The notes under the pieces: generated by a model | Database searches by the model: none | Seen by the model: only the letters and a program-made list of their open reading frames with translations | What the model was told of the DNA's origin: nothing | Program-made: the position numbers and the translations under genes | Shown here: positions 1 to 8,225 of the stretch, piece after piece | Layout of the letters: each line of letters opens with the position of its first letter | How positions within the stretch are numbered: the stretch's first letter is position 1 | Source: Mycobacterium sp. PS03-16 | GTDB taxonomy: Bacteria; Actinomycetota; Actinomycetes; Mycobacteriales; Mycobacteriaceae | Reading direction: 5' to 3' | DNA: 45,299 nucleotides | NCBI RefSeq assembly: GCF_004570325.1 | Contig: NZ_SPQO01000037.1 | Location: forward strand, 1-45,299

Positions 1-507
1 GTGCGGTACGCGGTGCCCGGGGGCGACCCGGGCGAGGGCTTCACGCCGACGGTGCGCGACTCGACCGGCGCCAAGGCCCCCGCCTCGGACATCACCGCAG
101 CGGCGTCGGCGGCGGCCGCCGCCGCGGCCGCTGCCCGCCGGAAACGCCGCAGGCGCAAGGTCGCCGAGGTCAAGGGCCGCGCGTACGCCGACGCCTATAT
201 GGACTACGAACCCGACCCCGACCTCGACGAACCGCCCGTCGCACCGCGGGTGGCGGCGTCCGCGCGCGGTGCGGGCCCGATGGGGTTCACCGGCGCGGCG
301 ACCGCACGGCCGGACACCGCGGTGGGCGGCCTGACCACCCTGTCCGCGGACGCGTTCGGCAACGGCCCGGCCAGCCCGCTGCTGCCCGGCACGTGGGACG
401 CCGAGGATGCAGAGGACCCGGAAGGGGGGACCGCGCACCTGAGCGAACCGCCCGTACCCGACCGTCCGACGCCCCGTCGATCCCTCCGCCGAAAGGAACA
501 ACCATGA
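1..507 (+). CDS. PPE4: PPE family protein, C-terminal part (PPE4-like), 5' truncated by window
   Basis: This is the C-terminal 168 residues of a PPE protein whose N-terminal PPE domain lies upstream of the window; the GTG at base 1 is simply where the window begins. What is visible is an Ala-rich stretch, a basic patch (RRKRRRRK, about residue 47), an acidic segment and a Pro-rich end. This matches what I remember of the PPE4 tail encoded directly before esxG in ESX-3. In the family, PPE4 pairs with PE5, is recognised by the chaperone EspG3 and is exported by ESX-3. Its TGA overlaps the esxG ATG (ATGA), so it is co-transcribed and translationally coupled with the genes below. Identity rests mainly on context. 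Confidence 0.85.
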   Translation: MRYAVPGGDPGEGFTPTVRDSTGAKAPASDITAAASAAAAAAAAARRKRRRRKVAEVKGRAYADAYMDYEPDPDLDEPPVAPRVAASARGAGPMGFTGAATARPDTAVGGLTTLSADAFGNGPASPLLPGTWDAEDAEDPEGGTAHLSEPPVPDRPTPRRSLRRKEQP

Positions 508-797
508 GCATGCTCGACGCCCACATTCCCCAACTCGTCGCCTCCGAGGCCGCGTTCGGCGCCAAGGCCGCGCTGATGCGCAGCACCATGGCCCAGGCCG
601 AACAGGCCGCCCAGTCCTCCCAGGCCTTCCACATGGGCGAGTCCGCGGCCGCCTTCCAGGCCGCCCACGCCCGCTTCATCGAGGTGTCGGCGAAGATCAA
701 CGCGCTGCTCGACATCGCGCAGGTCAACCTCGGCGACGCCGCGGGTACCTACGTCGCCGAGGACGCCGCGGCCGCCAGCACCTACACCGCCATCTGA
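504..797 (+). CDS. esxG: ESAT-6-like protein EsxG (ESX-3 substrate)
   Basis: A 97-residue WXG100-family protein, the same length as M. tuberculosis EsxG. It forms a heterodimer with EsxH that is secreted by ESX-3, a system tied to iron and zinc acquisition. The sequence is two helices around a turn. As in known EsxG, the usual Trp-X-Gly turn is replaced by an M-G-E-S turn (FHMGESAAAFQ). The start is the ATG overlapping the PPE4 stop, preceded by an AAAGGAA ribosome site at 492-498. EsxH follows 31 bp later. Its place between PPE4 and esxH makes the assignment secure. Confidence 0.97.
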   Translation: MSMLDAHIPQLVASEAAFGAKAALMRSTMAQAEQAAQSSQAFHMGESAAAFQAAHARFIEVSAKINALLDIAQVNLGDAAGTYVAEDAAAASTYTAI

Positions 798-828
798 CGC
801 CCGCCTTCACGACACTTCAGGAGATCCG

Positions 829-1116
829 ATGTCTCAGATCATGTACAACTACCCGGCCATGCTGGCGCATGCGGGCGAGATGTCCGGCTACGCGGGTGCC
901 ATGCACGCCGTCGGCGCCGACATCGCCAGTGAGCAGGCCGCACTGGCCGGCGCCTGGCAGGGCGACACCGGGATGACGTACCAGGCCTGGCAGGCCCAGT
1001 GGAACGCCAGCCTCGAGGAACTGGTGCACGCCTACCGCGCGATGGCCAGCACCCACGAGATGAACACCATGTCGATGAGCGCGCGCGACATGGCCGAAGG
1101 CGCCAAGTGGGGCTGA
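829..1116 (+). CDS. esxH: ESAT-6-like protein EsxH (TB10.4 family)
   Basis: A 95-residue WXG100 protein with the canonical turn WQGD near residue 43, and an N-terminus (MSQIMYNYPAMLAHAGEM) that is diagnostic of EsxH/TB10.4. It is the secreted partner of EsxG; in M. tuberculosis the pair binds zinc and interferes with host ESCRT. The C-terminus carries the Y-R-A-M...H-E-x-N-T segment typical of the secretion signal region. An AGGAGA ribosome site lies 5 bases before the ATG. It sits in the ESX-3 operon, 22 bp before espG3. Confidence 0.97.
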   Translation: MSQIMYNYPAMLAHAGEMSGYAGAMHAVGADIASEQAALAGAWQGDTGMTYQAWQAQWNASLEELVHAYRAMASTHEMNTMSMSARDMAEGAKWG

Positions 1117-1138
1117 GCCGCCCGGCCCGCGATCCGAT

Positions 1139-2032
1139 GTGGCATCAGGTGCCGTGGGACCCAACGCCGTCGAACTGACCGACGCTGCGGCCTGGTACCT
1201 CGCCGAGGTGATCGGCGCAGGCACCTTCCCCTGGGTGCTGGCGATCACACCGCCCTACAGCCAGGAGGCCGAGCGGGCGTCGTTCGCCGAGGACACGGCG
1301 GCCCGGCTCACCGCGCTGGGCGTGCTCGCCGAGGACGGCGGCGTCGACCCGAGGGTGGCCGACTGGCTCATGGTCGTGTGCCGGGCCGAGCAGTGGCTGG
1401 ACCTCCGATTCGTCTCGGGTGCAGGCGATCTGCTGCGCGGCGTGGTGGCACGCCGGGCGGGACGCACGGTGGTGGCGCTGCGCAACCGCGAGCTGGTGAC
1501 GTTCACCGCGATGGACATCGACCACCCGCATGCGCTGGTGCCCGTGCTGTGCGCCGGGCTGTCGCATCGCGCGCCGGGCCGGTTCGACGAGTTCACGCTG
1601 CCGATGGCGGTCGGTGCGCGGGCCGACGAACGGATCCGCCGGGGCACGCCGCTGGCCGAGGTGCTCGACTTCCTGGGTATCCCGGCGTCGGCGCGGCCCG
1701 TGGTGGAGGCGGCGTTCGACCCGGCCCGGCGCAGCTACGTCGAGATCGTCGCCGGTGAACACCGCGACGGCCACCGGGTCAGCACCGACGTCGGCGTCAG
1801 CATCGTCGACACCACGGCGGGCCGGGTGCTGGTGAGCCCGCAGCGGGCATTCGACGGGGAGTGGGTGTCGACGTTCGCGCCGGGCACCTCCTTCGCCATC
1901 GCCGCCGCGGTCGAACGCCTGACCGGCGCTCTGCCCAGTGGGCCCTGGTTCCCCGACCAACCCCTGACCCGAGACTTCGACGACCACGACACGAGAGAAC
2001 CGAGAACACGACAATGTCCGACAACACTGTGA
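1139..2032 (+). CDS. espG3: ESX-3 secretion-associated chaperone EspG3
   Basis: A 297-residue cytosolic EspG-family protein, the specificity chaperone that binds ESX-3 PE/PPE pairs (here PE5/PPE4) and keeps them soluble for export. Segments such as ELTDAAAWYLAEVIGAGTFPWV at the N-terminus, VTFTAMDIDHPHALVPVL in the middle and AFDGEWVSTFAPGT near the C-terminus match remembered mycobacterial EspG3. The start is a GTG at 1139; an ATG two bases upstream is in another frame. Its 3' end overlaps eccD3 by 19 bp, indicating coupled translation. Confidence 0.95.
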   Translation: MASGAVGPNAVELTDAAAWYLAEVIGAGTFPWVLAITPPYSQEAERASFAEDTAARLTALGVLAEDGGVDPRVADWLMVVCRAEQWLDLRFVSGAGDLLRGVVARRAGRTVVALRNRELVTFTAMDIDHPHALVPVLCAGLSHRAPGRFDEFTLPMAVGARADERIRRGTPLAEVLDFLGIPASARPVVEAAFDPARRSYVEIVAGEHRDGHRVSTDVGVSIVDTTAGRVLVSPQRAFDGEWVSTFAPGTSFAIAAAVERLTGALPSGPWFPDQPLTRDFDDHDTREPRTRQCPTTL

Positions 2033-3420
2033 TGCCGATCGTGCGGGTGGCCGTGCTCGCCGGCGGCGACGACGGCGGCCGGCTCACCGAGATGGCCCTG
2101 CCCTCGAATCTGGCGCTGCGCGAGATCCTTCCGGCCGTGCAGCGGATGGCGCGCCCGCACGACGACGCCGAGGACTCCACACCCGATCCGACGAGGCTGA
2201 GCCTGGCGCCGATCGGGGGAGCGCCGTTCAGCCTCGACGCGACCCTGGACACCGTCGGTGTCGTGGACGGTGACCTGCTCGCGCTGCAGCCGGTGCCTGC
2301 GGGTCCGGCCGCGCCGCGCATCGTCGAGGACATCGCCGACGCGGCGGTGCTGTTCTCGGCCGCACAGGAGAAGCGTTGGGGCGCAGGGCACATCCAGCGC
2401 GCCGCCGCGGCCGCCGTGGTGCTGTCGATCCTGACCGCCACCGGGCTGGGGGTGGCGCACCGCGTCGTCACCGGCGACCTGATCGGCCTGTTCGTCGTGA
2501 GCGCCGTCGCGATCGCCGCGGTGCTCGGCGCGCTGCTGGCCCGCTCCACGTCGCCCCGGCTGGCCAGCGCCGTCGCGATCGCCGGCCTGTTCCCGGTGAC
2601 CGCGGCCTTCGCGCTGGCGGTGCCCGGTGACTTCGGCGCGGCCCAGGTGCTGCTGGCCGCCGCGGGCGTCACCGCGTGGTCGGTGATCAGCCTGACCACC
2701 GGTGAGCGCGCCGTCGCGCTGTTCACCGCCACGGCGGCCACGGGCTTCGGTGTGCTGCTGGCCGCGGCCGCCGCCACGGTGTGGACGCTGTCGAGCACGG
2801 TGCTCGGGTGCGTGCTGGTGTTGATCGGACTGCTGGTGACCGTGCAGGCCGCACAGCTCTCCGCGATGTGGGCGCGGTTCCCGCTGCCCGTGCTGCCGGC
2901 CCCGGGTGATCCGACGCCGTCGGCGCAGCCCCTGCGGGTGCTCGAGGACCTGCCGCGGCGGGTCGCGGTCAGCCAGTCCCACCAGACCGGATTCCTGGCC
3001 GCCGGGGTGCTGCTGAGCCTCACCGGATCGCTCGCGCTGGTCGGCCCGTCGGACGCGTCGCCGTGGGCGTGGTACGTCGTGGTGGCCGCGGCCGCCGGTG
3101 CGACGCTGCGGGCCCGGGTGTGGGATTCGGCGCCGTGCAAGGCGTGGCTGCTGGCCCACCCCGTGCTGCTGACCGTCTCGCTGGTCGTGCTGTTCGCCGC
3201 CACCGACCGCTTCGACGCGGCGTGGTGGGCGCTGCTGGCGCTCGTCGTGATCGTGGCGGCCGTGACGGTGGTGGCACTCAACCCCTCGATCGCCTCGCCG
3301 GACACCTACTCGCTGCCGATGCGGCGGCTGGTCGGCTTCGCCGCATCGGGCGTCGACGCCTCGCTGATCCCGGTGATGGCCTACCTGATCGGGCTGTTCG
3401 CCTGGGTGCTCAACAGGTGA
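2014..3420 (+). CDS. eccD3: ESX-3 membrane channel component EccD3
   Basis: A 468-residue inner-membrane protein with an N-terminal ubiquitin-like domain of about 95 residues (IVRVAVLAGGDDGGRL to DGDLLALQPVP), a cytosolic linker, then about eleven hydrophobic helices from residue about 130 to the end. EccD dimers form the transmembrane vestibule of the type VII EccBCDE complex. The ATG lies inside the end of espG3. The stop overlaps the mycP3 start (GTGA). Length is close to M. tuberculosis EccD3 (about 472). Confidence 0.96.
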   Translation: MSDNTVMPIVRVAVLAGGDDGGRLTEMALPSNLALREILPAVQRMARPHDDAEDSTPDPTRLSLAPIGGAPFSLDATLDTVGVVDGDLLALQPVPAGPAAPRIVEDIADAAVLFSAAQEKRWGAGHIQRAAAAAVVLSILTATGLGVAHRVVTGDLIGLFVVSAVAIAAVLGALLARSTSPRLASAVAIAGLFPVTAAFALAVPGDFGAAQVLLAAAGVTAWSVISLTTGERAVALFTATAATGFGVLLAAAAATVWTLSSTVLGCVLVLIGLLVTVQAAQLSAMWARFPLPVLPAPGDPTPSAQPLRVLEDLPRRVAVSQSHQTGFLAAGVLLSLTGSLALVGPSDASPWAWYVVVAAAAGATLRARVWDSAPCKAWLLAHPVLLTVSLVVLFAATDRFDAAWWALLALVVIVAAVTVVALNPSIASPDTYSLPMRRLVGFAASGVDASLIPVMAYLIGLFAWVLNR

Positions 3421-4787
3421 TCCGGCCCTTGGCGCTGCTGACCGTCACGGCAACGGTGATGCTGCTCAGCGCACCGCCCGCAGGCGCGATCAGCCCGCCG
3501 CAGGTCGACCCCGGGGTGACGCCGCCGTCGGGCAGCGCGGGACCGGTGCAGCCGATGGCGCAGCGCGGTGACTGTGTCGTCGCCGGTGTCCTGCCCGGCA
3601 GCGACCCCGGGGCGGTGAGCCCGAACGTTCTGGCGCTCAACCTGTCCGGCGCGTGGCAGCACAGCCGCGGGGCGGGGCAGACGGTGGCGGTCATCGACAC
3701 CGGCGTGCAGCCGGGGCCGCGACTGCCCGACGTGGATCCGGGTGGCGACTTCCTCGGCGCCACCGACGGACTCACCGACTGCGACGGCCACGGCACCCTG
3801 GTCGCCGGGCTGATCGCCGGTAAGCCGGGCGCCGACGGGTTCTCCGGCGTGGCGCCCGACGCCCGAATCCTGTCCATCCGGCAGAACTCACCGCGCTTCG
3901 CGCCGGCCGCACCCGGTGAGGATCCCGCGATCACCCGGGCCGCCGTCGATGTGGCCGGCCTGGCCCGCGCCGTGGTGCGCGCCGCCGACCTCGGCGCCCG
4001 CGTCATCAACATCTCCGTGGTGACGTGTCTGCCCGCGAACCGCACCGTGGACCAGACCGAGCTCGGGGCCGCGCTGCGCTACGCCGCCCGGGAGAAAGAC
4101 GCCGTGATCGTGGCCGCGGCGGGTAACCACCGCGGCGGCGTGACCACCGGGTCGGCGTGCGAGTCGAACCCCCCGACGGATCTGAGCCGGCCGGGCGATC
4201 CCCGCAACTGGGGCGGTGTCACCTCGGTGTCCATCCCGTCGTGGTGGCAGCCCTACGTCCTGTCGGTGGGCTCCCTGACCAGCACCGGGCAGCCGTCGGA
4301 CTTCACGATGGCCGGACCGTGGGTCGGCATCGCCGCACCGGGTGAAGCCATCTCGTCGGTGAGCAACACCCCCGACGGCGGGCTGGCCAACGCGTTGCCC
4401 GGCGACCGCAACGAGCTCTACCCGGTCAGCGGCACCAGCTACGCCGCGGCCTACGTGGCGGGGGTGGCGGCGCTGGTGCGCAGCCGGTTCCCCGAGCTGA
4501 CCGCCGAGCAGGTGGTGCAGCGGCTGACCGCGACCGCCCACGGCGGTCCCCGTTCGCCGTCGAGCGTGGTCGGCGCGGGCAGCGTGGACCCGGTCGCGGC
4601 GCTCACCTGGCAGCTGCCCGCCGGCACCGCCGCCCCGGCGGGTCCCAGACCCGTTGCGGCACCGGCTTTGCCGTCCGAACCCGATCGCACCCCTCGAACG
4701 GTCGCCCTGATCGGCACCGCGGTGCTCGCGTGCGCGGTGCTGGCCGCCGTGGTGGTGACCCGACGACGAAAGGACACGGCCTCATGA
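3417..4787 (+). CDS. mycP3: ESX-3 mycosin protease MycP3
   Basis: A 456-residue subtilisin-like membrane-anchored serine protease (S8 family). It has a signal peptide (IRPLALLTVTATVMLLSAPP then AGA), then the catalytic triad Asp94 (VIDTGV), His125 (DGHGT) and Ser341 (SGTSYAA). It ends with a transmembrane helix around residues 427-447 and a basic cytoplasmic tail (RRRKD). Mycosins are needed for stability and function of their ESX system. The GTG start at 3417 overlaps the eccD3 stop. The longer open frame upstream is antisense-free overlap with eccD3 and would remove the signal peptide from the N-terminus, so it is not used. Confidence 0.96.
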   Translation: MIRPLALLTVTATVMLLSAPPAGAISPPQVDPGVTPPSGSAGPVQPMAQRGDCVVAGVLPGSDPGAVSPNVLALNLSGAWQHSRGAGQTVAVIDTGVQPGPRLPDVDPGGDFLGATDGLTDCDGHGTLVAGLIAGKPGADGFSGVAPDARILSIRQNSPRFAPAAPGEDPAITRAAVDVAGLARAVVRAADLGARVINISVVTCLPANRTVDQTELGAALRYAAREKDAVIVAAAGNHRGGVTTGSACESNPPTDLSRPGDPRNWGGVTSVSIPSWWQPYVLSVGSLTSTGQPSDFTMAGPWVGIAAPGEAISSVSNTPDGGLANALPGDRNELYPVSGTSYAAAYVAGVAALVRSRFPELTAEQVVQRLTATAHGGPRSPSSVVGAGSVDPVAALTWQLPAGTAAPAGPRPVAAPALPSEPDRTPRTVALIGTAVLACAVLAAVVVTRRRKDTAS

Positions 4788-5710
4788 CGGCCAGGATCAC
4801 GTTGGCGCTGCTGTTCGTCATCCCGGCGGCGCTGGCGTACCCGTGGGATACGACCATCGACCGCTGGGTCCTGGGCGCGGCGATCGTCGCCGTCGTCGTC
4901 CTGTTCGCCTGGTGGCGAGGGCATTTCGTCACCGAGCTGGTGCGCCGTCGCCTGGCGATCGTGCGGCGCAACCGCGGCCGTGGACACGCGCCGCATTCCG
5001 GCCGGTACGAGACGGCGGTGCTGCGCGTGGACGCCGGACCGGACGATGCGCTGCCGGTGCCGCTGCTTGCCGGATACGTCGACCGCTACGGGCTGCGGGC
5101 CGACAAGGTCCGGCTGGTCAGCCGCGACGCGGCCGGCGTGCGCACCACCTGGATCGCGCTCACCCTCGGCGCCACCGACAATCTCGCGGCACTGCGGGCC
5201 CGTTCGGCCCGGCTGCCGCTGCGGGAGACCACCGACATCGCCGTGCGCCGGCTGGCCGACCACCTCCGCGAGATCGGCTGGGACGTCAGCGCGGTCGACG
5301 ACGCCGAGTCGCCGGTGCCGCCGTCGGCGCGCGAGACGTGGCGCGGGCTGCGCGACGAGTCCGGATTCACCGCGGCCTACCGGGTGCGGGTGGACGGTCG
5401 GCTGGCCGAGACGTTCGCCGCCGTCGCGGCGCAGCCGGCCACCGAGGTGTGGACGGCCCTCGACATCACCGGGACCGCGACCCATCCCGAATTGATCGCC
5501 GGCTGCGCGGTGCGCACCGCGGACCGCCCGCCGGCCGGTGCGCCGGTGGCCGGGCTCACCCCGCAGCGCGGCAGGCACCGGCCGGCTCTGCAAGCGCTGC
5601 ACCCCTTCTCGACCTCGCGCCTGGAGGGTGACACCGCGCGGCCCGGCGCCGATGCGCCGGCACCGCTGTCCTGGCCGGTGACCGGCCGCCGCACGGCCGA
5701 GGTCGGCTAG
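4784..5710 (+). CDS. eccE3: ESX-3 membrane component EccE3
   Basis: A 308-residue EccE-family protein. It has two N-terminal membrane helices (residues about 4-18 and 28-44), then a soluble domain. EccE sits at the periphery of the EccBCDE complex. Its ATG overlaps the mycP3 stop (ATGA). It is the last gene of the ESX-3 cluster in this window, and its stop directly abuts the stop of a convergent hydrolase gene, with no space between. It is slightly shorter than the M. tuberculosis protein (about 331), mostly in the Pro/Arg-rich tail. Confidence 0.94.
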   Translation: MTARITLALLFVIPAALAYPWDTTIDRWVLGAAIVAVVVLFAWWRGHFVTELVRRRLAIVRRNRGRGHAPHSGRYETAVLRVDAGPDDALPVPLLAGYVDRYGLRADKVRLVSRDAAGVRTTWIALTLGATDNLAALRARSARLPLRETTDIAVRRLADHLREIGWDVSAVDDAESPVPPSARETWRGLRDESGFTAAYRVRVDGRLAETFAAVAAQPATEVWTALDITGTATHPELIAGCAVRTADRPPAGAPVAGLTPQRGRHRPALQALHPFSTSRLEGDTARPGADAPAPLSWPVTGRRTAEVG

Positions 5711-6904
5711 TCAGTCGAACATGAAGTCGCGCAGGAACCGAGTCATCCGCCGCAGGTAGTCGGGCTGGCTGACGTGCAGCAGGTGGTTGCCGGGGAACCA
5801 GTGGAACGCACACCGGTCCCAGTGCCGCCACAGCAGCTCGGCCTGCTCGGGCGGCGCGAGCCGGTCGCCGAGGCCGGTGATGATGAGCCGGCGCTCGCGC
5901 GGGACCAGCGGTGGGTAGTTCAGCGGTGACGGGTAGCGCGACGCCGCGGCCTCCAGGTCCGGGTCGATGCGGGCGACCCGGCGGTTGAGGGCGACGAGTT
6001 TGTTGGCCGGGAACCACTCGTCGACCGTGCGGTCCGGCGTCACCACCGGGACATTGGGAATCACCGCCTGGATCCGGTCGTCGACGCACGCCAGCAGCGC
6101 CGAGGTGAAGCCGCCCAGCGAGATGCCGGTGACCGCGACCCTGTCGACGCCCGTGAACTCGAGATGATCGATGAGCGACCGGAAGTCGTGCACGGCCTGG
6201 GCCATCGACTCGGCGAAGCCGGCGAAGCCGTTGGCGAAGAAGCCGTAACCGCTGTACGGCGAGTTCTTCTCGGCACGCCGGCCGTGAAACGGCAGCGTGT
6301 AGAGCAGCACGTCGTAGCCGGACCGGTAGAACCACGGCAGCGCGAGGAACAGTCCGTTGGCCAGGTAGGCCGACCCCATGAAGCCGTGGATCACGCACAG
6401 CGTCGGCCGCGGTCCGTCGGTGTGACGCCAGTGCTGGGCGTGCACGATGTTGTTGCGCGCATAGCCGCGGCACCGGTCGCGCAGCGCCGGGTTGACCGCC
6501 TCGAAGCTGCTGCGGAAGCGCAGGTTGTGGACGTGGCCGTGCGCGGTCCACTCGGCCACGGGGTTGGCCGGCCGCGACGCGATGCGCGGTGGCTCGGTGG
6601 GCGCGGGAAACGACAGTTGCGGATCCTGCGCGGCGGCGAGTTCCCCGTAGAACCGCAGGTGCTCGGCATCGGTGCGGGCCGCCGCGGGCCGCACCGCCGA
6701 ACCGATCAGCGACGGCAGCATCGCCGCACCGACCAGCGAGGCGACCCCGGTGCGCAGCGCCACGTCCGCCGCCGCCGACGAGTCGACGATCAGCCGCTGA
6801 CGCAGGGTGAGGTCGATGCGGCGCGGCAGGCCGCGGGCCCCGGCGTCGCCGCCCGCGACATCGGGGAACCCGACGGGCGGATCGACCGGATCGGTCACAG
6901 ACAC
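5711..6904 (-). CDS. alpha/beta hydrolase (Rv0293c-like)
   Basis: A 397-residue protein with an alpha/beta-hydrolase fold. Features are a nucleophile elbow GISLGGF (G-x-S-x-G-G), an oxyanion-type HGFMGS segment, an Asp after the elbow in TGLGDRLAPP, and a late His in PGNHLLH, giving a plausible Ser-Asp-His triad. Its position directly downstream of and convergent to eccE3 matches Rv0293c of M. tuberculosis. The substrate is unknown. There is no clear signal peptide. The start is a GTG at 6904. About 120 bp separate it from the divergent NTF2-like gene, so both promoters should lie there. Confidence 0.85.
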   Translation of the reverse strand: MSVTDPVDPPVGFPDVAGGDAGARGLPRRIDLTLRQRLIVDSSAAADVALRTGVASLVGAAMLPSLIGSAVRPAAARTDAEHLRFYGELAAAQDPQLSFPAPTEPPRIASRPANPVAEWTAHGHVHNLRFRSSFEAVNPALRDRCRGYARNNIVHAQHWRHTDGPRPTLCVIHGFMGSAYLANGLFLALPWFYRSGYDVLLYTLPFHGRRAEKNSPYSGYGFFANGFAGFAESMAQAVHDFRSLIDHLEFTGVDRVAVTGISLGGFTSALLACVDDRIQAVIPNVPVVTPDRTVDEWFPANKLVALNRRVARIDPDLEAAASRYPSPLNYPPLVPRERRLIITGLGDRLAPPEQAELLWRHWDRCAFHWFPGNHLLHVSQPDYLRRMTRFLRDFMFD

Positions 6905-7025
6905 TGGTTGCCCTTTCTGACCGGTGCGCCTTCCGCACAGGTGCGCGGTTTCGGCGATGGTATGTCATTTGTGACGATCGTCTGACGGCCCGTGTCGGCG
7001 GGTCCGCGCCGGGTATCGCGTGGTC

Positions 7026-7421
7026 ATGCACGACTTGATGAAGCGATTCGTGACCGCGCTCGGCGAACTGCACGAGAACCGGGACGTCGACCCGCTGGTC
7101 GAACTGTTCAGTGACGACGCCACGCTGACCAAGGCGGGCATCCCGCACGGTCAGCACGGAAAGGATGGGGCGCGCACGTTCTGGCAGCAGTACCGCGACG
7201 TGTTCGACTCGATCGAGGCGACGTTCCGGCACACCGAGGACGGGGAACGCACGGCGTTCCTGGAGTGGACCTCGACCGGCACGCTGCGCGACGGCACCGA
7301 CTTCGCCTACGACGGGGTGAGCGTGCTCGAGTCCGACGGCGACACGATCGACGCGTTCCGCACCTACTACGACACCGCGGCGTTCCTGTCGGCCGAGAAA
7401 CGCCGCGCGCTGGGCGCCTGA
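7026..7421 (+). CDS. NTF2-like / SnoaL-type nuclear transport factor 2 family protein
   Basis: A 131-residue cone-fold protein of the NTF2-like superfamily. It opens with a helix (LMKRFVTALGELHENRDVDP) and the typical phrase LVELFSDDATLT, followed by beta strands ending in DTIDAFRTYYD. Such proteins bind or isomerise small hydrophobic ligands, but many have no known activity, and no catalytic set is evident. The ATG at 7026 is preferred; a GTG at 7020 in frame would add two residues. It stands alone between the hydrolase and tam and has no counterpart that I recall at this spot in M. tuberculosis, so it may be a species-level insertion. Confidence 0.8.
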   Translation: MHDLMKRFVTALGELHENRDVDPLVELFSDDATLTKAGIPHGQHGKDGARTFWQQYRDVFDSIEATFRHTEDGERTAFLEWTSTGTLRDGTDFAYDGVSVLESDGDTIDAFRTYYDTAAFLSAEKRRALGA

Positions 7422-7460
7422 GCGCGCCCGGCCGTCGCCCGCCGGTGCGAGACTGACGGC

Positions 7461-8225
7461 ATGTGGAACCCCGAGGTCTACCTGTCGTTCGCCGATCACC
7501 GGGGCCGGCCGTTCTTCGACCTGCTCGCGCGTATCGGTGCCGATGCGCCCCGCCGGGTGGTCGACCTCGGCTGCGGGCCGGGCAATCTCACCGCCGACCT
7601 GAGCCGGCGCTGGCCGTCGGCGGTGATCGAGGCGTGGGACTCGTCTGAAGAGATGGTGGCCGCGGCCCGGGAGCGCGGCGTGGCCGCCGAGGTCGGGGAT
7701 GTGCGGGACTGGCAGCCCCGGCCGGACACCGACGTCGTGCTGAGCAACGCCACCCTGCAGTGGGTGCCCGAACACGCCGACCTGCTGACCCGGTGGGCGG
7801 GCGCGCTGGGCTCCGGATCCTGGCTGGCGATGCAGGTGCCGGGAAACTTCGATGCCCCCTCCCACGAGTCGGTGCGGCAGCTCGCCGGGCGGGAGCCGTG
7901 GGCAGAGCCCCTGCGCGACATCCCGTTTCGGGTCGGCAAGGTGATCGACACCCCGTCCGGGTACGCCGAGTTGCTCACCGATGCCGGCTGCACCGTCGAC
8001 GCCTGGGAGACCACCTATGTGCACGAGCTGACCGGTGCGCACCCGGTCCTCGACTGGATCACCGGCACCGCGCTGCGGCCGGTGCGCAGCCGGCTCACCG
8101 ACGAGCAGTGGGAGCAGTTCCGCGCCGAGCTGATCCCACTGCTGGCGGCGGCGTATCCGGCGCGGCCGGACGGGCGGACGTTCTTCCCGTTCCGCCGGGT
8201 GTTCGTGGTCGCGCGGGTGAATTAG
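7461..8225 (+). CDS. tam: trans-aconitate 2-methyltransferase family protein
   Basis: A 254-residue class I SAM-dependent methyltransferase with motif I VVDLGCGPGNLT at about residue 32, an acidic strand-2 end (EAWDSSEEM), and motif IV DVVLSNATLQWVPEH. The whole layout (WNPEVYLSFADHRGRPF at the N-terminus, FPFRRVF near the end) matches Tam proteins, which methylate trans-aconitate, an inhibitory by-product of the TCA cycle. The location matches Rv0294. It overlaps the convergent cysNC gene by 4 bp. Substrate is inferred from family membership. Confidence 0.88.
   Translation: MWNPEVYLSFADHRGRPFFDLLARIGADAPRRVVDLGCGPGNLTADLSRRWPSAVIEAWDSSEEMVAAARERGVAAEVGDVRDWQPRPDTDVVLSNATLQWVPEHADLLTRWAGALGSGSWLAMQVPGNFDAPSHESVRQLAGREPWAEPLRDIPFRVGKVIDTPSGYAELLTDAGCTVDAWETTYVHELTGAHPVLDWITGTALRPVRSRLTDEQWEQFRAELIPLLAAAYPARPDGRTFFPFRRVFVVARVN

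Noticed and set aside
1735..3305. Two long minus-strand open frames opposite espG3 and eccD3.
   Set aside because: They are Arg/Gly- or Ala/Ser-rich shadow frames of well-supported ESX-3 genes.
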